Assembly: GCF_900094625.1 (NCBI RefSeq)
Contig: NZ_FMAJ01000017.1
Coordinates: 42,861-106,860 of the forward strand
Origin: Rhizobium aethiopicum
GTDB lineage: Bacteria; Pseudomonadota; Alphaproteobacteria; Rhizobiales; Rhizobiaceae
Direction: 5' to 3'
Length of the DNA stretch: 64,000 bases
The notes under the pieces are model-generated. The model saw only the letters and a program-made list of their open reading frames with translations. It had not been told where the DNA came from and did no database searches. Numbering within the stretch: position 1 is the stretch's first letter; the number at the start of each line of letters is the position of its first letter. A program made the translations under genes and the position numbers. Below are positions 16,215 to 24,380 of the stretch, piece after piece.

Positions 16215-17370
16215 GCCGCTCGGCCGCTACCGCCGCATCGTCATCAAGATCGGCTCTGCCCTCTTGGTCGATCGCAAGGCCGGGCTGAAGAAGGCCTGGC
16301 TCGACGCCATGTGCGCCGATATAGCGAGCCTGAAGGCCAAGGGGATCGACGTGCTCGTCGTCTCCTCAGGCGCGATCGCGCTCGGCCGTTCGGTGCTCGA
16401 CCTGCCCTCGGGCGCACTGAAACTGGAGGAAAGCCAAGCTGCCGCCGCCGTCGGCCAGATCGCCTTAGCGCGCGCCTGGTCGGAGAGCCTGTCGCGCGAC
16501 GAGATCGTCGCCGGCCAAATCCTGCTGACGCTCGGCGATACGGAAGAGCGCCGCCGCTATCTCAATGCGCGCGCAACCATCAATCAGTTGCTGAAGATCG
16601 GCGCCGTGCCGATCATCAACGAGAACGATACGGTTGCGACCAGCGAGATCCGCTATGGCGACAACGACCGTCTCGCCGCCCGCGTGGCGACGATGACCGG
16701 CGCCGACCTGCTCATCCTTCTCTCCGATATTGACGGCCTCTATACCGCGCCGCCGCATCTCGATACGAATGCGGCCTTCCTGGAGACGATTGCCGAAATC
16801 ACACCGGAGATCGAAGCGATGGCCGGCGGCGCCGCCTCCGAGCTTTCGCGCGGCGGCATGCGCACCAAGATCGATGCCGGCAAGATCGCGACCACCTCGG
16901 GCTGCGCCATGATCATCGCCTCGGGCAAGACCGAGAGCCCGCTGTCGGCGATCGAAAACGGCGCGCGCTCCTCCTGGTTCGCCCCTTCGGGCACGCCCGT
17001 TACCGCCCGCAAGACCTGGATCGCCGGACAATTGCAGCCGGCAGGCGAACTGCATGTCGACGACGGTGCCGTCACGGCACTCGGCGCCGGCAAGAGCCTG
17101 CTTCCCGCCGGCGTTCGCAGCGTTTCCGGCCTCTTCAGCCGCGGCGACACCGTGGCGATCATCGGCCCTGAAGGCCGCGAAATCGCCCGTGGCCTTGTCA
17201 GCTACGACGCCGAGGATGCCCGCCGCATCGCCGGCCGCAAGTCGGCAGAGATCGAGGCGATCCTCGGTTATGCCGGACGCGCCGCCATGGTTCACCGCGA
17301 CGACATGGTGATGACCGCGCAGATCCGGTCGAAATCGGAAAGGCAGAAGAAGGACGCGAGCTATGCTTGA
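16201..17370 (+). CDS. proB: Glutamate 5-kinase
   Basis: The product is a 389-residue enzyme for the first step of proline synthesis. The amino-acid kinase domain (about 1-265) contains IVIKIGSALLVD, VVSSGAIALG, INENDTVATSEIRYGDNDRLAARVA and GGMRTKIDAGKIA. A C-terminal PUA domain follows (about 280-365). ATG 16201 gives the normal N-terminus MTSRKPLGRYRRIV; the frame is open further upstream inside obgE. It overlaps obgE by 14 bases and proA by 8 bases. Confidence 0.96.
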   Translation: MTSRKPLGRYRRIVIKIGSALLVDRKAGLKKAWLDAMCADIASLKAKGIDVLVVSSGAIALGRSVLDLPSGALKLEESQAAAAVGQIALARAWSESLSRDEIVAGQILLTLGDTEERRRYLNARATINQLLKIGAVPIINENDTVATSEIRYGDNDRLAARVATMTGADLLILLSDIDGLYTAPPHLDTNAAFLETIAEITPEIEAMAGGAASELSRGGMRTKIDAGKIATTSGCAMIIASGKTESPLSAIENGARSSWFAPSGTPVTARKTWIAGQLQPAGELHVDDGAVTALGAGKSLLPAGVRSVSGLFSRGDTVAIIGPEGREIARGLVSYDAEDARRIAGRKSAEIEAILGYAGRAAMVHRDDMVMTAQIRSKSERQKKDASYA

Positions 17371-18646
17371 TACCGTTGCGCCAGGCCCTGACATTGACGC
17401 GCTGATGAACGACATCGGCCGCAAGGCGAAGGCTGCGGCGCGACCGTTGGGCTTTGCGTCCACCGAGACGAAGAACAAGGGCCTGAACGCCATGGCCGAT
17501 GCGATCCTGGCGAGCAAGGCGCATATTCTTGCCGAAAATGCCAAGGATCTGAAGGACATCGAAGGCAGCGAAACGCTTGCCTCCTTCGTCGACCGGCTAA
17601 CGCTGAACGACAAGCGCATTGCCGAGATGGCCGAAGGGATCCGCGCCATTGCCGCCCTTGCCGATCCGGTCGGCGAAGTCATCGCTGCCTGGGACCGGCC
17701 GAACGGTCTGAAGATCGAACGCGTTCGCACACCGCTCGGCGTTATCGGCGTCATCTTCGAAAGCCGGCCGAACGTCACTGCCGATGCTGGCGCCCTCTGC
17801 CTCAAGGCGGGCAATGCGGTTATCCTGCGCTGCGGCTCGGATTCGCGCCGTTCATCGCAAGCTATCCATGCCTGCCTTGTCGAAGGCCTGAAGGCCGCTG
17901 GACTTCCAGAGCATGCTATTCAGCTGGTTCCGGTCACCGATCGTGCCGCCGTCGGCGCCATGCTGCGCGGCCTGGAGGGCGCGATCGACGTCATCGTGCC
18001 ACGCGGCGGCAAGAGCCTGGTGGCCCGCGTCCAGAGCGAGGCCCGCGTGCCGGTCTTTGCTCATCTCGAAGGCCTGTGCCACATCTATGTCGACGCATCG
18101 GCCGATATCGAGATGGCCAAGCAGATCGTCGTCAATGCCAAGATGCGCCGCACCGGCATCTGCGGCGCGGCCGAAACCCTGCTCGTCGACGGCGCGGCGA
18201 TCGGCACGCATCTGACGCCGCTGCTCGAGGTTTTGACCGACGCCGGCTGTGAGATTCGTGCCTCGGCGACGGTGCTGAAGGTCGCGCCAGGCATGAAGCC
18301 TGCGACCGAGGAGGACTGGTCGACCGAATATCTCGACGCGATCATCTCGGTTGCCGTCGTCGACGGCATATCGGGCGCCATCGCCCATATCCAGAACTAT
18401 TCCTCGAACCACACCGAGGCCGTCATCGCCGAGGATCCTGCTGTCGTCGAACGTTTCTTTACCGAAGTCGATTCGGCGATCCTGCTGCACAATGCCTCGA
18501 CGCAATTCGCCGACGGCGGCGAGTTCGGCATGGGTGCGGAAATCGGCATTGCCACCGGCAAGATGCATGCCCGCGGCCCCGTCGGCGTCGAGCAGCTCAC
18601 CTCCTTCAAATACCGGGTGCGCGGTGCCGGCCAGACCCGACCCTGA
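17363..18646 (+). CDS. proA: Glutamate-5-semialdehyde dehydrogenase (gamma-glutamyl phosphate reductase)
   Basis: The product is a 427-residue NADPH-dependent enzyme that reduces gamma-glutamyl phosphate in proline synthesis. Signatures are PLGVIGVIFESRPNVTADAG, LKAGNAVILRCGSDS, VPRGGKSLV, the catalytic cysteine in RTGICGAAETLLVD, and GEFGMGAEIGIATGKMHARGPVG. It begins inside the last codons of proB and ends one base before the nadD GTG, so the four genes are likely one transcript. Confidence 0.96.
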   Translation: MLDTVAPGPDIDALMNDIGRKAKAAARPLGFASTETKNKGLNAMADAILASKAHILAENAKDLKDIEGSETLASFVDRLTLNDKRIAEMAEGIRAIAALADPVGEVIAAWDRPNGLKIERVRTPLGVIGVIFESRPNVTADAGALCLKAGNAVILRCGSDSRRSSQAIHACLVEGLKAAGLPEHAIQLVPVTDRAAVGAMLRGLEGAIDVIVPRGGKSLVARVQSEARVPVFAHLEGLCHIYVDASADIEMAKQIVVNAKMRRTGICGAAETLLVDGAAIGTHLTPLLEVLTDAGCEIRASATVLKVAPGMKPATEEDWSTEYLDAIISVAVVDGISGAIAHIQNYSSNHTEAVIAEDPAVVERFFTEVDSAILLHNASTQFADGGEFGMGAEIGIATGKMHARGPVGVEQLTSFKYRVRGAGQTRP

Positions 18647-18647
18647 C

Positions 18648-19352
18648 GTGACGACGGAAAAGCTGGACCGACGTTATCTCCGTATGCCGCACAGCGAGCG
18701 CGGCATGGCCGTCGGCCTGTTCGGCGGGTCGTTCAATCCGCCGCATGAGGGCCATGCGCTCGTCGCCGAAATCGCCATCAAGCGGCTCGGTCTCGACCAG
18801 CTATGGTGGATGGTGACGCCCGGCAACCCGCTGAAAAGTCGCAATCATCTCGCGCCGCTTGCCGAGCGCATTGCCGAAAGCGAGCATATGGCCGCCGATC
18901 CGCGCATCAAGGTCACGGCCTTCGAGCAGGCGCTCGGCGTCAGTTACACCGCCAACACGCTGGCCCGCGTCAAGGCCCGTAATCCGCATGTGCATTTCAT
19001 CTGGATAATGGGCGCCGACAGCCTGCAGACCTTTCACAAATGGCAGAAATGGCAGGACATCGCCCGCACCTTTCCGATCGCGGTGATCGACCGGCCGGGC
19101 GCAACGCTCTCCTATCTCTCCTCGAAAATGACGCGCACCTTCGATTTCGCCCGCATCGACGAGGACGACGCGCGCGTTCTCTGGAAGAAGCGGGCGCCAG
19201 CCTGGACCTTCATCCACGGGCCGCGCTCCGGCCTGAGCTCGACGGCTATCCGCGACGGCGGCGCACTGCCGGACAACGCCGAGCAGGCTGATTTGCAGAG
19301 ACATCCAGAAACGAGAAAGCCCGACGGGGGAGGAGATCCGTCGGGCTTATAA
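18648..19352 (+). CDS. nadD: Nicotinate-nucleotide adenylyltransferase
   Basis: The product is 234 residues as annotated here. It catalyses formation of NaAD from NaMN and ATP. Motifs are GLFGGSFNPPHEGHALVAE (nucleotidyltransferase HxGH), WWMVTPGNPLK, WIMGADSLQTFHKW and a C-terminal SGLSSTAIRDG (ISSTxIR). GTG 18648 follows the proA stop directly; ATG 18684 is an alternative. After STAIRDG the frame continues for about 30 residues of low-complexity, glycine/proline-rich sequence. That tail reads straight through the terminator hairpin of an antisense small RNA (19318-19347), so it may be non-conserved. Confidence 0.93.
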   Translation: MTTEKLDRRYLRMPHSERGMAVGLFGGSFNPPHEGHALVAEIAIKRLGLDQLWWMVTPGNPLKSRNHLAPLAERIAESEHMAADPRIKVTAFEQALGVSYTANTLARVKARNPHVHFIWIMGADSLQTFHKWQKWQDIARTFPIAVIDRPGATLSYLSSKMTRTFDFARIDEDDARVLWKKRAPAWTFIHGPRSGLSSTAIRDGGALPDNAEQADLQRHPETRKPDGGGDPSGL

Positions 19353-19433
19353 ACTCGATCGACAACTGGGAGGAGGAGTGTTGCCGATCCTGTCGAACGG
19401 CTATGGGAGGAGGAGACAGCCGTTTCGATGAGT
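19305..19433 (-). ncRNA. Small RNA of the alpha-r14 / 'cuckoo' type with three anti-Shine-Dalgarno hairpins
   Basis: Read on the minus strand, about 125 bases form three consecutive stem-loops. Hairpin 1 (19398-19402 with 19418-19422, extendable by A-U pairs) and hairpin 2 (19360-19366 with 19380-19386) each present CTCCTCCTCCC in the loop. Hairpin 3 is a 10-bp GC stem (19318-19327 with 19338-19347) with CTCCTCCC in its loop, followed by TTTCTCGTTTCT, i.e. a Rho-independent terminator. Loops complementary to the Shine-Dalgarno sequence are the defining mark of the rhizobial alpha-r14 family. A possible -10 is TATGGT at 19446-19441. The exact 5' end is inferred. Confidence 0.78.
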
Positions 19434-19684
19434 GTGTTGTACCATATTCCGCAGGAAGTTGAATATCGATTTGTGCAATGCAGCAATGCCGATGATGCAA
19501 TACTCGAGTGAGTATCCTTGCAACGCTGCCGCTTTTCTCGGCAGACCGATGAAATAGGTTCTACTACTTCGGTCCTTTGGCTCGCCGGTTTGCATTCTCG
19601 GTCTGTTGCGCATCCCTCGGATATTTTTCTTTTCCGGAAAGCCATGCACTTCGTGAATGGCGGAGCCAGTCGTTCGCCGAAAAT

Positions 19685-19751
19685 CGTTATATTTTTACGG
19701 ATATATCCCTAGCCAAGACGTGAATGTCGTTATATTCGTCAAAATATTTCG
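19685..19751 (+). promoter_or_regulatory. Two tandem ModE-type operators upstream of modA
   Basis: Site 1 (19685-19708) reads CGTTATAT-N8-ATATATCC and site 2 (19728-19751) reads CGTTATAT-N8-ATATTTCG, centres 43 bases apart. Both match the left half and the spacing of the enterobacterial ModE consensus (CGnTATAT-N8-ATATAACG), with imperfect right halves. They end 18 bases before modA, the place where a ModE-like repressor would block transcription when molybdate is sufficient. A ModE-like gene lies at the far end of the cluster. The stretch between the small RNA promoter and site 1 (about 19447-19684) contains nothing else I recognise. Confidence 0.7.
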
Positions 19752-19769
19752 AGCCCTGGGAGCAAAGGC

Positions 19770-20567
19770 ATGCAGAACCGCCGCCGATGGATGAAACGGG
19801 CAACCGTCGCAATCGCGGCACTCTGGCTTGGCGCGGCAGCGCTGCCGGTGCCGGTGCCGGCCGCGGCCGGCGAAAAGCTGACAGTCTTTGCCGCGGCAAG
19901 CCTCAAGAACGCACTTGATGCCGCCAACGCCGCCTGGGATGGGCAAAGCGGCAAGGAAGCTGTTACATCCTATGCCGCAAGCGGCGCGCTCGCCAAACAG
20001 ATCGAAAACGCCGCTCCTGCCGATATCTTCATCTCGGCCGACCTCGACTGGATGGATTACCTCGCCAAGAAGGACCTCATCAAGCCGGACAGCCGGTCGA
20101 ACCTGCTTGGAAACCGCATCGTGCTCGTGACCGAAAAGGACAAGGCAAAACCGGTCGAGATCAAGCAGGATTTCGATCTTGCCGCGTTGCTGGGTGATGG
20201 CAAGCTCGCCATGGGTGAGCCGAAATCCGTTCCCGCCGGCAAATACGCCATGGCCGCCCTCGAAAAACTCGGGCTCTGGACCTCTGTGGAAAGCAAGGTC
20301 GCCGGCGCCGAAAGTGTCCGCGCCGCCCTTGCCCTCGTCTCCCGCGGCGAAGCGCCCTATGGCATCGTCTACCAGACCGACGCGGCCGCCGATAAGGGTG
20401 TCGCCGTCGTCGGCACCTTCCCGGCCGATTCCCATCCACCGATCATCTATCCGATCGCAATCCTTGCCGAGAGCAAGAACCCGGATGCCGCAGCCTATCT
20501 CGATTTCCTGAAATCCGATAAGGCGACCGCCTTCTTCACTGCGCAGGGCTTCACCATTCTGAAGTGA
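19770..20567 (+). CDS. modA: Molybdate ABC transporter, periplasmic binding protein
   Basis: The product is a 265-residue binding protein. It has an N-terminal signal peptide (MQNRRRWMKR, then a hydrophobic stretch ending VPAAAG before EKLTVFAAASLKNAL). The opening KLTVFAAASLKNALD and the segment ASGALAKQIENAAPADIFISAD are classical ModA signatures for tetrahedral oxyanion binding. It is the first gene of modABC and lies directly downstream of two ModE-type operators. Confidence 0.94.
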   Translation: MQNRRRWMKRATVAIAALWLGAAALPVPVPAAAGEKLTVFAAASLKNALDAANAAWDGQSGKEAVTSYAASGALAKQIENAAPADIFISADLDWMDYLAKKDLIKPDSRSNLLGNRIVLVTEKDKAKPVEIKQDFDLAALLGDGKLAMGEPKSVPAGKYAMAALEKLGLWTSVESKVAGAESVRAALALVSRGEAPYGIVYQTDAAADKGVAVVGTFPADSHPPIIYPIAILAESKNPDAAAYLDFLKSDKATAFFTAQGFTILK

Positions 20568-20652
20568 TGACCTGAATTGATTGCGGAATCAACATCGACA
20601 GCTTAGCGTGAAGCTCACTTAAGCGAGCCTTCTGTCCGGTTCTAGTCAATGG

Positions 20653-20794
20653 CTGCCCCTCACCCTAACCCTCTCCCCGTAAACGGGGAGAGGGGACGTG
20701 CCCAGCGAGACGTTGCCGAGGGACGGAGGGGTTGCAGCGATTCCCCTTCGCCCCGCGAGCGGGGAGAAGGTGCCGGCAGGCGGATGAGGGGCAG
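20653..20794. repeat. 142-bp dispersed palindromic element inside the mod operon
   Basis: The ends are a perfect 10-base inverted repeat (CTGCCCCTCA / TGAGGGGCAG). Internally there are two strong hairpins: CTCTCCCCGT-AA-ACGGGGAGAG (20671-20692) and one around CCCCGC-GA-GCGGGG (20747-20770). This is the style of the abundant intergenic CCCTCACCC repeats of Rhizobium and relatives. It separates modA from modB and may stabilise the modA transcript or dampen modBC expression. Only one copy is present in the window. Confidence 0.75.
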
Positions 20795-20833
20795 GCGTCG
20801 GGTGACATCGGATTTTCCAGGAGACCATCGCAT

Positions 20834-21535
20834 TTGAATATATTCGGCTTGAGCGATGAGGAATGGACGGCGATCCTGCTCAGCTTGCGCGTCTCGATCG
20901 TCGCCATGCTGGCGAGCCTCCCGCTCGGCATTCTCGTTGCCCTGCTCTTGGCCCGCGGCCGCTTCTGGGGCAAGTCGGTGCTGAACGGCGTCGTTCACCT
21001 GCCGCTGATCCTTCCCCCCGTCGTCACCGGCTTCCTTCTCCTCATCCTCTTCGGCCGCCGCGGTCCGATCGGCAGCCTGCTCGAGCAATATTTCGGCATC
21101 GTCTTCTCCTTCCGCTGGACGGGCGCCGCCCTCGCCTGCGCCGTCATGGCGTTTCCCTTGATGGTGCGCAGTATCCGCCTGTCGATCGAAGCGGTTGACC
21201 GCAGGCTGGAAGAGGCGGCCGGAACGCTCGGCGCCGGCCCCGCCTGGGTCTTCCTGACGATTACACTGCCGCTGACACTGCCCGGCATCATTGCCGGCAT
21301 GATCCTGTCCTTCGCCAAGGCCATGGGCGAATTCGGCGCCACGATCACCTTCGTCTCCAATATTCCGGGCGAGACCCAGACGCTGCCGGCGGCGATCTAC
21401 ACCTTCACCCAGGTGCCGGGTGGCGATGCCGGCGCGCTGCGGCTGACGCTGGTCGCCATCGTTATTTCCATGGCCGCTCTGCTTGCCTCCGAGTTCCTTG
21501 CCCGCCTCGCCGGCCGGAGGATCGATCCGGAATGA
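20834..21535 (+). CDS. modB: Molybdate ABC transporter, permease
   Basis: This is a 233-residue inner-membrane permease with about five hydrophobic segments. PLILPPVVTGFLLLILFG and the EAA loop EEAAGTLGAGPAWVFLTITLP (ATPase contact), followed by AKAMGEFGATI, are ModB signatures. TTG 20834 is chosen because AGGAG lies 10 bases upstream and the protein opens normally (NIFGLSDEEWTAI). Frame extension upstream would run into the palindromic repeat. The stop overlaps modC by ATGA. Confidence 0.92.
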   Translation: MNIFGLSDEEWTAILLSLRVSIVAMLASLPLGILVALLLARGRFWGKSVLNGVVHLPLILPPVVTGFLLLILFGRRGPIGSLLEQYFGIVFSFRWTGAALACAVMAFPLMVRSIRLSIEAVDRRLEEAAGTLGAGPAWVFLTITLPLTLPGIIAGMILSFAKAMGEFGATITFVSNIPGETQTLPAAIYTFTQVPGGDAGALRLTLVAIVISMAALLASEFLARLAGRRIDPE

Positions 21536-22599
21536 CGCTCATCGTCGATGCAAAACAGAGGCTCGGCGCCTTTTCGCTCGATGCCGCCTTCACCTCGGAG
21601 CGCGGCGTCACCGCGCTGTTCGGCCGTTCCGGCTCCGGCAAAACGTCGATGATCCGTATCATCGCCGGCCTTGCCCGGCCCGACGAGGGCCGTGTCATGC
21701 TCGATGGCGAAGCCCTGACCGAGACTGCCCGCGGCATCTTCGTTCCGAAGCATCGCCGCCGTTTCGGGTATGTCTTCCAGGAGGCGCGGCTATTCCCGCA
21801 TTTGAGCGTTCGGGCCAATCTTTCCTACGGCCGCTGGTTCGCGCCGAGGAGAGCAGACGGCGAGAGCTTCGACCGCATCGTCGACCTGCTCGGCATCGAG
21901 GCGCTGCTCGATCGCAGTCCGTCGACGCTTTCAGGCGGCGAGAAACAGCGCGTCGCGATCGGCCGCGCCCTTCTCTCCTCCCCCCGCCTGCTCTTGATGG
22001 ACGAGCCGCTCGCCGCCCTCGACGAGGCGCGGAAGGCCGAGATCCTGCCCTATCTCGAGCGATTGCGTGATGAGACCCGAATCCCGATCGTCTATGTCAG
22101 CCATGCGATCGCCGAGGTGGCGCGGCTGGCAAACCAGGTCGTCGTCATGCACGACGGCAAGGTGGAAGCGACCGGCCCCGCCATCGACATTTTAAGCCGC
22201 CCCTCTGCGGCCTCCGACCGGAAAGAGGCGGGCGCGCTGCTCGAAGGCACCGTCGAGAGCTTCGACGCCCATCACCGCCTGTCGGTCGTCGCGCTGAAAT
22301 CCAGCCGGCTGCATATTCCCGGTGCCGCCCTTGCGCCAGGCAGACCGGTCCGCATCCGCATTGCATCCCGCGACGTCATGCTGGCGACCGCAAGGCCGGA
22401 GGGCCTCAGCGCGCTCAACATTCTTGAAGGCAGCATCGAAGACATGTCGCCGGATGAAGACGGAACGGTCGAAATCCGGCTCGATTGCGGCGGCGATGCC
22501 GTTCTCTCGCGCATCACCGCGCTCTCCTGCGAGCGCCTTGATCTTCGGCCTGGCAAATCTGTCTTCGCCATCATCAAGACGGTTGCCCTGGAAGGCTGA
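21532..22599 (+). CDS. modC: Molybdate ABC transporter, ATP-binding protein
   Basis: The product is a 355-residue ATPase. Walker A is GRSGSGKTS (31-39), the signature LSGGEKQR, Walker B LLLMDEPLAAL and the switch His in YVSHAIAEV. The C-terminal third (about 240-355) is a TOBE/MOP-like domain (SRDVMLATARPEGLSALNILEGSI), typical for ModC and able to bind molybdate in some proteins. It starts within the modB stop codon and ends exactly one base before the convergent regulator gene. Confidence 0.94.
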   Translation: MTLIVDAKQRLGAFSLDAAFTSERGVTALFGRSGSGKTSMIRIIAGLARPDEGRVMLDGEALTETARGIFVPKHRRRFGYVFQEARLFPHLSVRANLSYGRWFAPRRADGESFDRIVDLLGIEALLDRSPSTLSGGEKQRVAIGRALLSSPRLLLMDEPLAALDEARKAEILPYLERLRDETRIPIVYVSHAIAEVARLANQVVVMHDGKVEATGPAIDILSRPSAASDRKEAGALLEGTVESFDAHHRLSVVALKSSRLHIPGAALAPGRPVRIRIASRDVMLATARPEGLSALNILEGSIEDMSPDEDGTVEIRLDCGGDAVLSRITALSCERLDLRPGKSVFAIIKTVALEG

Positions 22600-22977
22600 T
22601 CAGCTGCGCTTGCCCGGCTGCAGGTTGCGCCTGCTTTCGAGCCAGGCGAGATCCTCGGCGAGGCTCTCTCGCATCGTCTCTTCCATCCGGCGGAAGCGAC
22701 CGAGCAATTCCTCGCCGAACGGCGTCAGCGCCGCGCCGCCGCCCTTCTGCCCGCCGCGCTGCGATTCCACCACCTGCTCTGAGAACATCCGGTTCATCTC
22801 GCTGACAAGCAGCCATGCGCGCCGATAGGACATGTCCATCGCCCGTCCCGCCGCCGAAATCGACCCGGTCTCGCGGATATGCTCCAGGAGTTCCATCTTG
22901 CCGTGACCGAGACGATCCTCATCCGGAAAACTGATTCGCAAGATGGGAACGATTAGTTTTGCAGTCGAGTCGGTCAT
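22600..22977 (-). CDS. ModE-like transcriptional regulator, DNA-binding domain only
   Basis: The protein has 125 residues and consists of the winged-helix domain of ModE/LysR type: RLGHGKMELLEHIRETGSISAAGRAMDMSYRRAWLLV, then VESQRGGQKGGGAALTPFGEELL, which is diagnostic for ModE N-terminal domains. E. coli ModE has about 260 residues with two C-terminal molybdate-binding MOP domains, which are absent here. It likely acts on the ModE-type operators before modA, but how it senses molybdate is unclear. ATG 22977 is used; a TTG at 22986 is the alternative. It converges on modC with no intergenic base. Confidence 0.85.
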   Translation of the reverse strand: MTDSTAKLIVPILRISFPDEDRLGHGKMELLEHIRETGSISAAGRAMDMSYRRAWLLVSEMNRMFSEQVVESQRGGQKGGGAALTPFGEELLGRFRRMEETMRESLAEDLAWLESRRNLQPGKRS

Positions 22978-23217
22978 CGAAGCCAAGGATAGTGGAATTT
23001 ACCGCACTTTACGCTGCGGCATGGAAACTGTACACCGCCCGGAAAAAGCAGCTCCGGCGGCAATATTCTTTAATTCTAACGTAAGATTGGGTTTTCGGAC
23101 GTTCCGTACGTTAGCGCGTCTTGAAACATTGATGGTTTGATGCCTATCTTAACCATGATCCGGTCGTCATCGGATCCTGTGTTGTGCATGGTTTGTCATT
23201 CCAGGAAAGGGAAAAAA

Positions 23218-23631
23218 CTGACAACAGTACACGCCAAGGGAAAAACGCTCGCCGTTGTCCCGAAGAGTGCGGAACGTGGCGCCGATGCCGCTGCCCGCGC
23301 CTTAGAAGCCGTCCTCACCAGCCTTGAGGACTCCAAAGCTGAAGATATCGTCACCATCGACATTGCCGGAAAATCGGCGCTTGGAGACTACATGATCGTC
23401 GTCTCCGGTCGCTCGAACAGGCATGTCCTGGCGATCTCGGATCACCTGCTCACCGATCTCAAGGACGAAGGTTTCGGTACGGCCCGCGTCGAAGGTCAGG
23501 AAGGCGGCGATTGGATCCTGATCGACACCGGTGACATCATCGTGCATGTGTTCCGTCCCGAAATCCGCGAGTTCTACAACATCGAGAAGATGTGGGCGGC
23601 TCCGGATATGGATGAAGAAACACGGCACTGA
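23218..23631 (+). CDS. rsfS: Ribosome silencing factor RsfS (RsfA/Iojap)
   Basis: The product is about 137 residues, binds L14 and blocks subunit joining under nutrient limitation. The DUF143 core is clear: LEDSKAEDIVTIDIAGKSALGDYMIVVSGRSNRHV and EGQEGGDWILIDTGDIIVHVFRPEIREFYNIEKMW. The best ribosome-binding site (AGGAAAGG, 23203-23210) precedes a CTG at 23218, which gives an N-terminus TTVHAKGKTLAV. In-frame ATGs at 23188 and 23137 have no such site and would add residues unlike the family. The start is therefore the least certain part. It pairs with rlmH downstream, the common bacterial order. Confidence 0.9.
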   Translation: MTTVHAKGKTLAVVPKSAERGADAAARALEAVLTSLEDSKAEDIVTIDIAGKSALGDYMIVVSGRSNRHVLAISDHLLTDLKDEGFGTARVEGQEGGDWILIDTGDIIVHVFRPEIREFYNIEKMWAAPDMDEETRH

Positions 23632-23748
23632 CAGGCGAACCGGCATCGTCCGGCGCCTGAGATGCGGCAGTTGACTGGCCGGGGAAACATGTAAAGCCGG
23701 CTGCGGTGCGTCGTGCGCCTGAAACGCCGTCGTGAGCAGGAGCGGGGA

Positions 23749-24231
23749 ATGCGAGTTGGTCTTTTTGCAGTGGGACGGCTGAAGTCCGGCCCCGAAAAGG
23801 ATCTTGTGGCCCGCTACCTCGACCGTTTTGCCAAAGCCGGCTCCGCGGTCGGTCTCGAGTTCACGCGTGTGGCCGAAGTCGCTGAAAGCCGCGCCTCCAA
23901 TGCGGAAACCCGCAAGCGCGAGGAGGCGGCGATGCTATTGAAATCGCTCGCGGAGGGCAGCGTTCTCATTCTTCTCGACGAACGCGGCAAAGCACTCGAC
24001 AGCGAAGCCTTCGCAAACCTGCTCGGCAGCTATCGCGACCAGGGTAAACGCGAGCTGACGATCGCGATCGGCGGAGCCGACGGCCTTGATCCCGCTCTTT
24101 ACGACCGGGCCGATGCCACACTTTGCCTCGGCAAAATGACCTGGCCGCACCAACTGGTGCGCACCTTGATCGCCGAGCAGCTCTACCGCGCCGTCACCAT
24201 CCTTTCCGGCCACCCCTATCACCGCGCCTGA
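23749..24231 (+). CDS. rlmH: 23S rRNA pseudouridine-1915 N3-methyltransferase
   Basis: The product is a 160-residue SPOUT methyltransferase that uses SAM to methylate pseudouridine 1915 in helix 69 of 23S rRNA. The start is MRVGLFAVGRLKSGPE; the SAM knot is LTIAIGGADGLDPALY and LCLGKMTWPHQLVRTLIAEQLYRA; it ends GHPYHRA like other RlmH proteins. ATG 23749 has AGGAG upstream, and the length is standard. It lies 117 bases after rsfS. Confidence 0.95.
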   Translation: MRVGLFAVGRLKSGPEKDLVARYLDRFAKAGSAVGLEFTRVAEVAESRASNAETRKREEAAMLLKSLAEGSVLILLDERGKALDSEAFANLLGSYRDQGKRELTIAIGGADGLDPALYDRADATLCLGKMTWPHQLVRTLIAEQLYRAVTILSGHPYHRA

Positions 24232-24380
24232 CCATTGCAGTCCGGCAGCACCTTTGCGCCATGCGTCGCATTGTCACGCAGCCGTGTTTTGCGCAGGCCG
24301 CCGTTCTCCCGCAAACTTTCTGGCAAAGCGTGCCAAATCAGCTTAGTCTCCGCGCGATTTGAGAGAGTGCCCGGACACGC

